From assembly GCA_039680175.1 (NCBI GenBank), contig JBDKTO010000085.1, positions 1-54,409 on the forward strand: 54,409 bases of DNA, given 5' to 3'. The notes beneath the pieces are model-generated. The model searched no databases, was not told where the DNA came from, and worked only from the letters and a program-made list of their open reading frames with translations. A program made the position numbers and the translations under genes. Of the stretch, positions 29,336-36,982 are shown one piece after another; the stretch's first letter is position 1, and each line of letters opens with the position of its first letter. Origin of the DNA: Veillonellales bacterium (lineage in GTDB: Bacteria > Bacillota > Negativicutes > JAAYSF01).

Positions 29336-29546
29336 ATTTTTCCAGCTCCTTAAACAACTCCAGCGTTTTTTTGGCTTCTGCCTCATCCAACCGCTGGATG
29401 GCAAAGCCGGCATGGATTAAGACGAAATCCCCTGCTTGGGCCTCCGGCAGCAGCATCAGACTCACCTTTCGAGTCACGCCGCTTATATCCACCGTTGCCA
29501 GCATATCCTGCTTGTCGACGATCTTTCCCGGTACGGCTAAACACAT
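29316..29546 (-). CDS. hypC: Hydrogenase maturation chaperone HypC
   Basis: At 76 aa it begins with the invariant MCLAVPGKI, whose Cys 2 binds iron and the hydrogenase large subunit, and has the OB-fold GVTRKVSLMLLPEAQAGDFVLIHAGFAIQ, quoted only in outline. It carries Fe(CN)2CO from the HypDE complex to the hydrogenase precursor. GGAGAGTC precedes the ATG. The gene lies 2 bases after hypF. Confidence 0.98.
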   Translation of the reverse strand: MCLAVPGKIVDKQDMLATVDISGVTRKVSLMLLPEAQAGDFVLIHAGFAIQRLDEAEAKKTLELFKELEKYAELDA

Positions 29547-29548
29547 AT

Positions 29549-31819
29549 CTATCGACTCTCCTTTATCTTCTCGCCGGCGATTATCGCCTGCCCTAACGCC
29601 AGACCTCCGTCATTTGACGGCACCTGTCGGTGAATGTAAACCATTAATTTATTCTGTTGCAACATTCTGATTACTTGGTTCAGTAATGTCATATTCTGCC
29701 ATACACCGCCGCTTAAAGCAACCCGGCGGATTCCCGTATCCCGGCTGATTCTACCAACCATATCCACTACCGCCGCTGCCAGCGTAGTATGAAAAGCAGC
29801 AGCCAGCTCGCCGCTGCTTTTTCCCTGCCGCAATTTTTCAACCATTGCGGCAAAAACCGGACGAAAGTCCAGTATCTTCGGCTGTCCTTCCTGTATGTCG
29901 TAAGGCAGAACCGTTCCTGCCTGCCTTTCCGCTGCCTGTTCCAGTTCCACCGCTGCCTGTCCCTCATAATGAATAACGCTTCGCAGGCCAAGAAGAGCCG
30001 CCGCCGCGTCAAACAACCGTCCGACACCGGAGGATAAAGGCGCGTTGATTCCCTGTGCTGTCGCGCTGACCAGCAGTTCCCAGCCAGTCGGCAGTCTGCC
30101 GGCCAAAGGAAGCTGCCAGCGGACAAACTCCTTGCCGTACAATTCGTACAGCAGCCATACCGCCAGCCGCCATGGTTCCCGGATAGCCTTTTCTCCCCCC
30201 GGTAAATGCAGATAGCGGCAATGTCCCAGCCGGACAAATTGGCGGCAGTCCGCCAGCAAGAATTCCCCGCCCCACAAATTGCCATCCGTTCCGTACCCGG
30301 TACCGTCCAGAGCAACCCCAATCACAGGCTCGTTAATGCCGTATTCCGCCAATACGGAAACAATATGCGCGTGATGATGCTGAACACCGATTCCCGGTAG
30401 TTCCAGACTGAGGGCATATTTCGTAGCCAGATAATCGGGATGAAGATCATAGGCCACCATCTCCGGCCGTATGTCAAACAGCTTCTGATAATGAGCAATA
30501 GACTGACAGTAAGACTGATAGGTTGCCAAATTTTCCAAATCACCGATATGGGCACTTAAAAATGCCTGTCGTCCACGGGTTAAGCAAAACGTATTTTTCA
30601 GCTCACCGCCAACAGCCAAAACGCACGGATACTCGCCGGCCAGTGCCACCGGCGCCGGAGCAAAGCCCCGGCTGCGGCGCAGCATATACGGTTTGTCTTT
30701 TACCACACGCAGCACCGAATCATCCACCCGGCGGTAAATCATCCGATTATGCACCAGAAAATAATCGGCAATACCGAACAGTCTTTCCTTTGCATCCGCA
30801 TCCTCATATGCAATCGGTTCATCACTGCGATTACCGCTGGTCATCACCCATACGTCATCCGGCTGCAATAGCAGCCAATGAACCGGAGCATAGGGAAGCA
30901 TAACCCCAATACAGGAGCTGCCTGGTGCAATACCTGACGCCAGGCAATAACCGGTTCCTTTGATCAATAGGACAATCGGCCGCACCGTACCGGTCAACCA
31001 CTCCGACTCCGTCTGATTTACAAGGCACATCTGCCGCACCGCTGCCATACTGCCGCCCATAACGGCAAAAGGCTTGTCTTCCCGCACCTTACGCCGGCGC
31101 AGATTGTCCACCGCGAAGCCATTAAAAGCATCACAGGCCAGATGATAGCCGCCAATCCCCTTAATCGCCACGATAGCACCGGCTTGAATCAACTGCCGGA
31201 CCTGACCAAACAAATCCGCCTGCTCCTCCATCGGTTCTCCTGTTTTATCCAGCAGCCGGTAAGACGGACCGCACACCGGACAGGCATTGGGCTGGGCATG
31301 AAACCGCCGGTCTGCCGGATTGTTATACTCAGTCTGACAGTCCAGGCACATGGGGAATTCCGCCATCGTGGTTGATGCCCTGTCATACGGTACATCCTTA
31401 ATAATACTATAGCGAGGCCCGCAGTGAGTACAGTTAATAAAGGGATACCTAAAATGCCTGTCCCGGCTGTCCAGCAGTTCCCGCCGGCAATCCGGACAAG
31501 TGGCCACATCCGGTGATATAAGCACCGTACGCATTTCACCACTGCTGCTGGGACGGATAACAAATTTTCTTTCCCCCTGCAGCGGGCGTTCAGAAAATTC
31601 AACAGAGTCCAGTCTGGCCAAAGGCGGAAATTCCCCCTGCAGTCGGCGGTAAAACGAATTAACTTGCTCAGTCTGCCCTTCAACCTCAATTTCAACACCG
31701 GCCGAAGTATTCCATACCCAGCCGCCCAGAGCTAGGCTTCTGGCCAGATTAAAAACAAAGGGGCGGAAACCCACCCCCTGCACAATACCCGTGACCCTTA
31801 TATTAAAACGTTTCAACAT
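29549..31819 (-). CDS. hypF: Carbamoyltransferase HypF
   Basis: The 756-aa multidomain enzyme activates carbamoyl phosphate and transfers the carbamoyl group to HypE. In order it has an acylphosphatase domain (GIVQGVGFRPFVFNLA), two zinc-finger motifs (CPDC and CTHC at about 108-134; CLDC and CPVC at about 158-183), and a YrdC-like domain (about 200-380). A Kae1/TobZ-like domain with HHHAH near 481 and GVALDGTGYGTDGNLWGGEF follows. All key residues look intact. It opens hypFCDE. hypA and hypB and any hydrogenase subunit genes are absent from the window. Confidence 0.98.
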   Translation of the reverse strand: MLKRFNIRVTGIVQGVGFRPFVFNLARSLALGGWVWNTSAGVEIEVEGQTEQVNSFYRRLQGEFPPLARLDSVEFSERPLQGERKFVIRPSSSGEMRTVLISPDVATCPDCRRELLDSRDRHFRYPFINCTHCGPRYSIIKDVPYDRASTTMAEFPMCLDCQTEYNNPADRRFHAQPNACPVCGPSYRLLDKTGEPMEEQADLFGQVRQLIQAGAIVAIKGIGGYHLACDAFNGFAVDNLRRRKVREDKPFAVMGGSMAAVRQMCLVNQTESEWLTGTVRPIVLLIKGTGYCLASGIAPGSSCIGVMLPYAPVHWLLLQPDDVWVMTSGNRSDEPIAYEDADAKERLFGIADYFLVHNRMIYRRVDDSVLRVVKDKPYMLRRSRGFAPAPVALAGEYPCVLAVGGELKNTFCLTRGRQAFLSAHIGDLENLATYQSYCQSIAHYQKLFDIRPEMVAYDLHPDYLATKYALSLELPGIGVQHHHAHIVSVLAEYGINEPVIGVALDGTGYGTDGNLWGGEFLLADCRQFVRLGHCRYLHLPGGEKAIREPWRLAVWLLYELYGKEFVRWQLPLAGRLPTGWELLVSATAQGINAPLSSGVGRLFDAAAALLGLRSVIHYEGQAAVELEQAAERQAGTVLPYDIQEGQPKILDFRPVFAAMVEKLRQGKSSGELAAAFHTTLAAAVVDMVGRISRDTGIRRVALSGGVWQNMTLLNQVIRMLQQNKLMVYIHRQVPSNDGGLALGQAIIAGEKIKESR

Positions 31820-31846
31820 CGCAATTCCTACTTTCGGGGATGCTTA

Positions 31847-33223
31847 TTACTTCCGCGCTTGTTCATGATTCTCCTGCCTAATCAACGCTAATTTCGCCTG
31901 AACCATCAAAGCGCATTCCAAGCGTTTCTTCTGCAGTTCACAACCGATTTTGTAGGGCTTGTAAATATCATTATTAAACAGCTGGGCATTGGCATGACAG
32001 CCGCCGCTGCAATAAAAGCGGGCCCAGCATTCCCGGCAGTCCGGTTTATTCAGCACATGAGCCTGACGAAATTTTTCCGGCATCTCCGGCCGCTGCACCC
32101 CGTCAAATACATTGCCCAAAAGATATTCTTCCCGACCGACAAACTGGTGGCAGGGATACAAATCTCCCGTCGGCGTTACTGCGAAATACTCGTGACCGGC
32201 ACCGCAGCCGCTTAACCGTTTGGCGACACAGGGACCGTTATTAATATCCACATTGAAATGAAAAAAATCAAAACCCCGTCCGGCCAGCTTGCGATCCAAA
32301 TACTCTTGCGCCAATTTTTCATATTCCGCAAACAATACCGGGAGATGTTCCTCTTGCAAAGCATAATCACAATCTTTCGCCACCACCGGCTCTACGGAAA
32401 GCTGAGAAAATCCCTGATCAGCCATATCCAGAACATCGGCGGCAAAATCCAGATTATAAGCCGTATAAGTTCCCCGCAGATAATAATTCTGATCATGCCG
32501 GGACTCGATTGTCCGTCTAATATTTTTCAGCACCCGGTCATAGGATCCCTGACCGCCGGCAAAAGGCCGCATTCTGTCATGGACTTCCCGCCGGCCATCG
32601 AGGCTGAGAACCAGACTGATATTGTTTTCGTTCAGATACGCCGTAACTTTCTCGCTGAGCAGTACTCCGTTCGTTGTCAGCGTCAGCTTGAAAATCTTGC
32701 CGGTTTCCTGTTCCCGTTTACGGACATACTGTACCACATGCTTAACAGTTTCCATATTCATCAGCGGTTCGCCGCCAAAGAAGTCGATCTCGCAATGCTG
32801 CCGGTGACCGCTATTTTCAATAATAAAATCAACTGCCCGCTGACCTACTTCTTTCGGCATCAGACCCCGGTCATGACCAAAATCGCCGGTTCCGGCAAAA
32901 CAATAACCGCAGCGCAGATTACAGTCATGAGCAATATGCAGACACAGGGACTTCACCAGCGGTTTGGCGCTGAAAGTAGGCGGTACAGTTAACACCGGAG
33001 CAAACAGTTCCTCTCTCTCGATCAGGCTGCCCAGCTCCGCCAAGGCTTCCCGCAAATCAGCCGGATTGTACCGGCCAGACAGCTTCCACAGCACTTCTTC
33101 CCCGTTGCTGCCGTCAAAGCTGTCCATGATATCGTATACCATTTTATCAATCACATGTACCGCACCGCTGTTCACATCCAGCAGAATATACATATTATTG
33201 ACATGAAATTTATGGATGTTCAT
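31847..33223 (-). CDS. SCIFF peptide radical SAM/SPASM maturase
   Basis: It is about 458 aa. An N-terminal leader-binding segment precedes the radical SAM motif CNLRCGYC (about 99-106, CX3CX2C, with the family Tyr-Cys). FFGGEPLMNMETVKH and the SPASM region follow: CGAGHEYFAVTPTGDLYPCH near 345 and CRECWARFYCSGGCHANAQ near 395, cysteines for two auxiliary clusters. It should install Cys-to-alpha-carbon thioether bonds in the peptide encoded just upstream. ATG 33223 follows AGGTG. It is 27 bases before hypF, so the two units may be co-transcribed. Confidence 0.95.
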   Translation of the reverse strand: MNIHKFHVNNMYILLDVNSGAVHVIDKMVYDIMDSFDGSNGEEVLWKLSGRYNPADLREALAELGSLIEREELFAPVLTVPPTFSAKPLVKSLCLHIAHDCNLRCGYCFAGTGDFGHDRGLMPKEVGQRAVDFIIENSGHRQHCEIDFFGGEPLMNMETVKHVVQYVRKREQETGKIFKLTLTTNGVLLSEKVTAYLNENNISLVLSLDGRREVHDRMRPFAGGQGSYDRVLKNIRRTIESRHDQNYYLRGTYTAYNLDFAADVLDMADQGFSQLSVEPVVAKDCDYALQEEHLPVLFAEYEKLAQEYLDRKLAGRGFDFFHFNVDINNGPCVAKRLSGCGAGHEYFAVTPTGDLYPCHQFVGREEYLLGNVFDGVQRPEMPEKFRQAHVLNKPDCRECWARFYCSGGCHANAQLFNNDIYKPYKIGCELQKKRLECALMVQAKLALIRQENHEQARK

Positions 33224-33257
33224 CTTTTTTTCACCTTTCCAACCCAGATAAAAATTA

Positions 33258-33289
33258 AGCCCCCTGCCGGAAACTTTCGGCAAGGGGCT
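33258..33289 (-). terminator. Attenuator-type hairpin between the SCIFF peptide and maturase genes
   Basis: On the minus strand AGCCCCTTGCCG pairs with CGGCAGGGGGCT, followed by TAATTTTTATC. Its position after the peptide stop suggests partial termination, so that precursor exceeds enzyme. Confidence 0.7.
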
Positions 33290-33300
33290 GTCCCCGCGGA

Positions 33301-33444
33301 CTACTGCTTTTGGCAGACCTGATTGCCAACGGTACACGAAGTTTTGCATGCCGACTGACAAGAAGCCTGACATTCGCCGCAGCCGCCCGTATGTACAGTT
33401 TTTTGCAAAGACGCTGTATTTACAGTAGTAATATGTTTCGCCAC
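33301..33444 (-). CDS. SCIFF ranthipeptide precursor (six cysteines in forty-five)
   Basis: GTG 33444 follows GGAGGGG by 5 bases and opens a 47-codon frame ending at TAG 33301. The product starts MAKHITTVNTASLQ, the recognisable SCIFF leader, and has six cysteines in GGCGECQASC, SACKTSC and GNQVC. These are spaced as in the nearly universal clostridial SCIFF family, whose cysteines are linked to downstream residues by the radical SAM maturase. The maturase gene follows 77 bases later after a leaky terminator. Mature function in the family is unsettled; roles in signalling have been proposed. Confidence 0.95.
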   Translation of the reverse strand: MAKHITTVNTASLQKTVHTGGCGECQASCQSACKTSCTVGNQVCQKQ

Positions 33445-33485
33445 AATAACCCCTCCTTGACAGCATATGTACTATTACTCTTTTT

Positions 33486-33514
33486 ATTTTAGCCGTTTTC
33501 CCCTCAGGAATCAA
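33486..33514 (-). promoter_or_regulatory. Promoter of the SCIFF unit
   Basis: TTGATT (33514-33509), 17 bases, TAAAAT (33491-33486) on the minus strand, about 42 bases before the peptide start codon. Confidence 0.65.
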
Positions 33515-33553
33515 CATCTATTCCGCGAAGGATGAGCATTTTTAGCCGAAAAT

Positions 33554-33586
33554 GCAAAAAAGAGTGTCCAGCACACTCTTTTTTGC
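33554..33586. terminator. Bidirectional hairpin upstream of the SCIFF promoter
   Basis: A 14-bp perfect stem (GCAAAAAAGAGTGT, loop CCAGC) has A6/T6 built into the arms, so it can terminate on either strand. It insulates the SCIFF unit from upstream transcription. Confidence 0.8.
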
Positions 33587-34104
33587 TCTTAGTAACCCAT
33601 AGAATGAATCTATTAAATTGGGAGGTCACTATCAGCTTTAAGCGCGTTTATACCCGATTGGGTTTATAAACGTCCCACAGGAACATCATTCGTCCCTGTA
33701 TATAGTATGTTTCGCCACGAATAAAAATATTCCTTTTAGCTTTGTTAAAAAAATCACTTTTATTTGTGAAAAAAATATCGAGTGCATAAGTAAAGCCGCT
33801 GACGCGTCTTTTCGCGCATGGTTTATGGCTCATAGCTCATGGCACCGGAGACTGGAACCGGGTAATGGGCACCGGGAAATGAAGAAAGGACGAAATTTTT
33901 TAAACCCGCAAGTAAAAAAATCGTTCAACGTTGGCTGAACGATTTTTTACTTGCGGCTACTTGCTAAAAAAAGTTCACTTTATCATTATCAAGAAAGATA
34001 AGGCGGCGCTGCTAAGATTGCTGCGCCGACCTCAACCGTAAAATAGTTCTTTACCCCCAGTTCCAAGTGCTAAGTGCCAAGTGCTTTACGCCATGAGCCA
34101 AAAA
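33587..34104. other. Repeat-rich 518-base spacer without a credible gene
   Basis: The AT-rich left half (33587-33800) contains an imperfect CGTTTATACCC/GGGTTTATAAACG dyad. The right half is bounded by two inverted copies of the genome repeat: ATGGCTCATAGCTCATGGCA at 33823-33842, and its mirror image with CCAAGTGCCAAGTGC-like heptamers at 34062-34112. Between them is the long hairpin at 33906-33955. A 61-codon minus-strand frame (33648-33833) starts inside the repeat with no ribosome site. Confidence 0.5.
33906..33955. terminator. Long hairpin, probable terminator
   Basis: A 21-bp stem (CCGCAAGTAAAAAA-TCGTTCA with one bulged A, loop 7) lies downstream of the secreted-protein gene. It has no clean T tail outside the stem, but T-rich arms. 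Confidence 0.55.
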
Positions 34105-35208
34105 CTATGAGCCATGAATTGCCGCAGCAAAATCAGGGGCAATTACCAGCTTCACCGGCAAATTGGAAGCTCCCGGCGGGCTGAAGGTCAGCCACAGGGA
34201 TTGTCCGCCGTCAAAAGCGCCGATAAAAGCGGCATCAGTTGACCCATGAACACCGAAGGACAACCGGTCGGAAGGTGTCGCCAGCACCGGCTGCTCCTGG
34301 TAACGGTATTTCACGCCCAGTCCACCGGCATATTCACCGCCCCGGGGATTGAGATAGCAAGATAATTTGTTGTCCAGGGCTGATGATGGAATAAACAGTT
34401 TGTACACTACGCCGTAATTGCCGTAGTTCAGCACCTGAGACCCATCGGTAGCATCCACGCCTCTCGCATACCGGTCAATTTTGTTATCGGCCAGGGTTAC
34501 TGCCACCATACCATCGTCTTTGGCATTATAAACATTAACCGGTACCAGCAGCCGGTCTTTATTGTCAAAAGTTCCCCGCAGCTTATATTGATCGGCCGGA
34601 AGCACCTTAGCCTGAGCCGCAAATTTTTCGATATCCTCATTCACCGGCAGCATGATGGTTTTAACCTTCACCGGCTGATCCGCCGAAAAATCATAAATTC
34701 CATTGACCAGCGCGTTGGGCTCCACAATGATACTGCTGAGACCGACTGCCAGTTCCGCCGTACCTTGAGGCGAGACTTCCACCAGATACAGATCGCCGCC
34801 CTTCAGATAAGCCATTTGGGCCGCTTTTCCCACTGCCAGGTAATCAAGCCCCGGACCGCCCAGACCATGCTGGGACACAGTGATATGAACCGGCTCGGTG
34901 CCGGTATTCTCCAATAAAACAACAATTTTCTTCGGCTTATCCGTACCATTCACATGATGAAAAAACAACCGGGCATCGCCCTTCACCGTATCCTGATACA
35001 TGATCCCGTCAGCCGTCACTGTTTCCGGACTGTCTGATAGCAGCAATTTACCGCCGTAACCGGAAGTTGTAACTGACCATTCCGGTAGTTTTAAAAAATC
35101 GTTTTTAGCAAATTGCTGACTGACAGCCCCGGCTTCGGCGTCCGGTGTTATGCCGGTCATAGTAACCACCAGTGCCACCAACGGCACTATGTAGCGTAAC
35201 CACTTCAT
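34105..35208 (-). CDS. Secreted protein of unknown function
   Basis: It is 367 aa with a clear signal peptide: basic MKWLR, hydrophobic stretch to about residue 20, probable cleavage after AEA (26). The mature part is beta-rich and Gly/Val-rich (HHVNGTDKPKKIVVLLENTG, VHITVSQHGLGGPGLDYL, LNYGNYGVVYKLFIP, LNPRGGEYAGGLGVKY), with no transmembrane segment and few cysteines. I recognise no family or catalytic motif. It lies alone between a deacetylase gene and a repeat-rich spacer, with 54 bases to the upstream gene, so it could be transcribed with the cell-wall deacetylase. An envelope role is a guess. Confidence 0.8.
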   Translation of the reverse strand: MKWLRYIVPLVALVVTMTGITPDAEAGAVSQQFAKNDFLKLPEWSVTTSGYGGKLLLSDSPETVTADGIMYQDTVKGDARLFFHHVNGTDKPKKIVVLLENTGTEPVHITVSQHGLGGPGLDYLAVGKAAQMAYLKGGDLYLVEVSPQGTAELAVGLSSIIVEPNALVNGIYDFSADQPVKVKTIMLPVNEDIEKFAAQAKVLPADQYKLRGTFDNKDRLLVPVNVYNAKDDGMVAVTLADNKIDRYARGVDATDGSQVLNYGNYGVVYKLFIPSSALDNKLSCYLNPRGGEYAGGLGVKYRYQEQPVLATPSDRLSFGVHGSTDAAFIGAFDGGQSLWLTFSPPGASNLPVKLVIAPDFAAAIHGS

Positions 35209-35262
35209 AAACTCCCCCCTCGCTAGTTACATTATAGCAATAGACTTCCGTTATGTAAACTA

Positions 35263-36021
35263 TCAAATTTCTAATTTACTGTAAAGCAAGGCACGAAACA
35301 GTCGTACCCGAAACTCCAGCAGCCCCAGTTTAGGCCGGGGGACATTGATGCGTTTTAACGTATAGGTGTTATCGCCGCTAAAATTCAAACCGACAACCCC
35401 GGTCAGAGCACCCCGATACCCGGCCCGCCGCAAAGTCTCCGCTGCAGCGGCGTTAAAACTGCCATAAGGATAGGTCAGAAATTCCACCTTTTTGCCTAAC
35501 TGCGCCTCAATCACCTGTTTTGATTCCGCCACTTCCTGTTGACATTCAGCGGAATCGACCTGTCCCAAAGGCACATGGTTAACGGTATGGGAACCAACTT
35601 CAATCTGATGCTGCGCTAATTCCCGGATTTGATCCCAGGTAAGATAATCCGGCTCTCCCACCAAACCGCTGATAACAAAAACGCTGGCCCGCATACCGTA
35701 TCTTTCCATGATCGGCAGCGCTGTAAAATAATTATCATCATAGCCATCATCAAAAGTAATAATAACCGGCTTTGCCGGCAGTTTATATTTCCCCTCTTTC
35801 ACATCACAAAACTCTTTCAAGGAAATAGCCGTATAGCCATGGCGTGCCAAATATTCCATTTGGCTGGCAAAATCCGCCGGACTGATACTGTACATTTCCT
35901 GATCATCCACCACCTGATGATACTCGAGGATCGGCACTCCCGCTCCGGGGCTAGACAGCCAGACACCGGCAGCAAGCATAAAAAAGGCGCCCAGCGCCAA
36001 CAGTTTACTGATTCGTTTCAT
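35263..36021 (-). CDS. Secreted/membrane-anchored polysaccharide deacetylase (NodB domain)
   Basis: It is about 252 aa. The N-terminal signal or anchor (MKRISKLLALGAFFMLAAGVW) is followed by a carbohydrate esterase family 4 domain: ITFDDGYDDNY (about 88-98, catalytic Asp and metal Asp), HTVNHVPLG (metal His pair, about 144) and TYPYGSFN. It should remove acetyl groups from extracellular glycans or peptidoglycan. ATG 36021 follows GGGAGG; the gene overlaps the whiA end by 17 bases. Confidence 0.93.
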   Translation of the reverse strand: MKRISKLLALGAFFMLAAGVWLSSPGAGVPILEYHQVVDDQEMYSISPADFASQMEYLARHGYTAISLKEFCDVKEGKYKLPAKPVIITFDDGYDDNYFTALPIMERYGMRASVFVISGLVGEPDYLTWDQIRELAQHQIEVGSHTVNHVPLGQVDSAECQQEVAESKQVIEAQLGKKVEFLTYPYGSFNAAAAETLRRAGYRGALTGVVGLNFSGDNTYTLKRINVPRPKLGLLEFRVRLFRALLYSKLEI

Positions 36022-36964
36022 ATGTTCCTCCCTCTCTGAGCTCAAGGGCTATCTGTTCCAGTTTCCGCAGACGGTGATTCATTCCGGATTTGCCGACCCG
36101 TCCGTCCATTACATCCACCAGTTCCTGCAAAGTAGCTTCCGGGTGACTGAGCCTCAGTTCCGCCGTTTCCCGCAATGCAGGCGGCAAATTCGCCAGTCCC
36201 AGCTTCCGGTCAATCCGCCGAATAGACTCTATCTGTCGTACCGCGGCATTGACTGTCTTCTGCAAATTGGCGGTCTCACAGTTGACTAACCGGTTAACCT
36301 GATTGCGCATATCCTTGACCACCCGGACATTTTCAAAAGCAAGCAACGCATTGCAGGCACCGATAATTTGCAGAAAAGTGGTAATCCCGTCGCCATCTTT
36401 CAAATAGACAATATAATCATTCTTGCGGCTTGTCATTCCCACCGGCAAATGAAAATTTTTCATCAGGCGAACCAGGGTTTTGGCAAAATCAATATTACTG
36501 GTAACCAGCTCCAGATGATACTCCCCTTCCGGTTTATTCACCGATCCGCCGCCGAGAAAAGCCCCCCGCAAATAAGAGCGCCGGCAGCAGGTTTTCCGTA
36601 AAATACCCGTATCCTTGCCGGTATTAATATTGTCGCCGCGCATGATGCCCAGCACTGAAAGCAGCTCCGTTACCACCGGTGACGGAACCACTTTTATCTG
36701 ATAAGAATTATTTTTTTTCAGGCGGCGTCCCCGAGTAACCACCACTTCAGTTTTCAGATTAAATCCCCGTTTCATCAAACTTAATGCTTTCCGGGCAACA
36801 GCTGCATTTTCGGTGGTAAAATTAATTCCCAAATTGCCGTTGCGGCCAATGAGCATCGTACCGCCCATCCGCATGAGCGACGCCAATTCGGCCACCTGAC
36901 AGCAGGAAGATTCTCCGATCAGCCGTGCCAGTTCGTTTTTTACCTCAGTAGAATAAGACGACAC
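36005..36964 (-). CDS. whiA: DNA-binding protein WhiA
   Basis: The 319-aa protein begins SSYSTEVKNELARL. It has two LAGLIDADG-like lobes (YLRGAFLGGGSVNKPEGEYH, then the segment around FLQIIGACNALLAFENVRVV) and a C-terminal helix-turn-helix (ELRLSHPEATLQELVDVMDG, GKSGMNHRLRKLEQIA). In Gram-positive bacteria it acts in cell division, chromosome segregation and, in Streptomyces, sporulation. It follows yvcK by 18 bases in the conserved rapZ-yvcK-whiA order. Confidence 0.97.
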   Translation of the reverse strand: MSSYSTEVKNELARLIGESSCCQVAELASLMRMGGTMLIGRNGNLGINFTTENAAVARKALSLMKRGFNLKTEVVVTRGRRLKKNNSYQIKVVPSPVVTELLSVLGIMRGDNINTGKDTGILRKTCCRRSYLRGAFLGGGSVNKPEGEYHLELVTSNIDFAKTLVRLMKNFHLPVGMTSRKNDYIVYLKDGDGITTFLQIIGACNALLAFENVRVVKDMRNQVNRLVNCETANLQKTVNAAVRQIESIRRIDRKLGLANLPPALRETAELRLSHPEATLQELVDVMDGRVGKSGMNHRLRKLEQIALELREGGTYETNQ

Positions 36965-36982
36965 TTTCCCTCACTTCGCTTT

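Noticed and set aside
33224-33517. N-terminal extension of the SCIFF maturase through the upstream hairpin and peptide gene
   Set aside because: The extension is the out-of-frame reading of the SCIFF precursor and the hairpin; the ATG at 33223 has its own ribosome site and the usual family start.
33648-33833. 61-codon minus-strand reading frame in the spacer before the secreted-protein gene
   Set aside because: Its start lies inside the intergenic repeat, no ribosome site precedes it, and the composition is that of AT-rich non-coding DNA.
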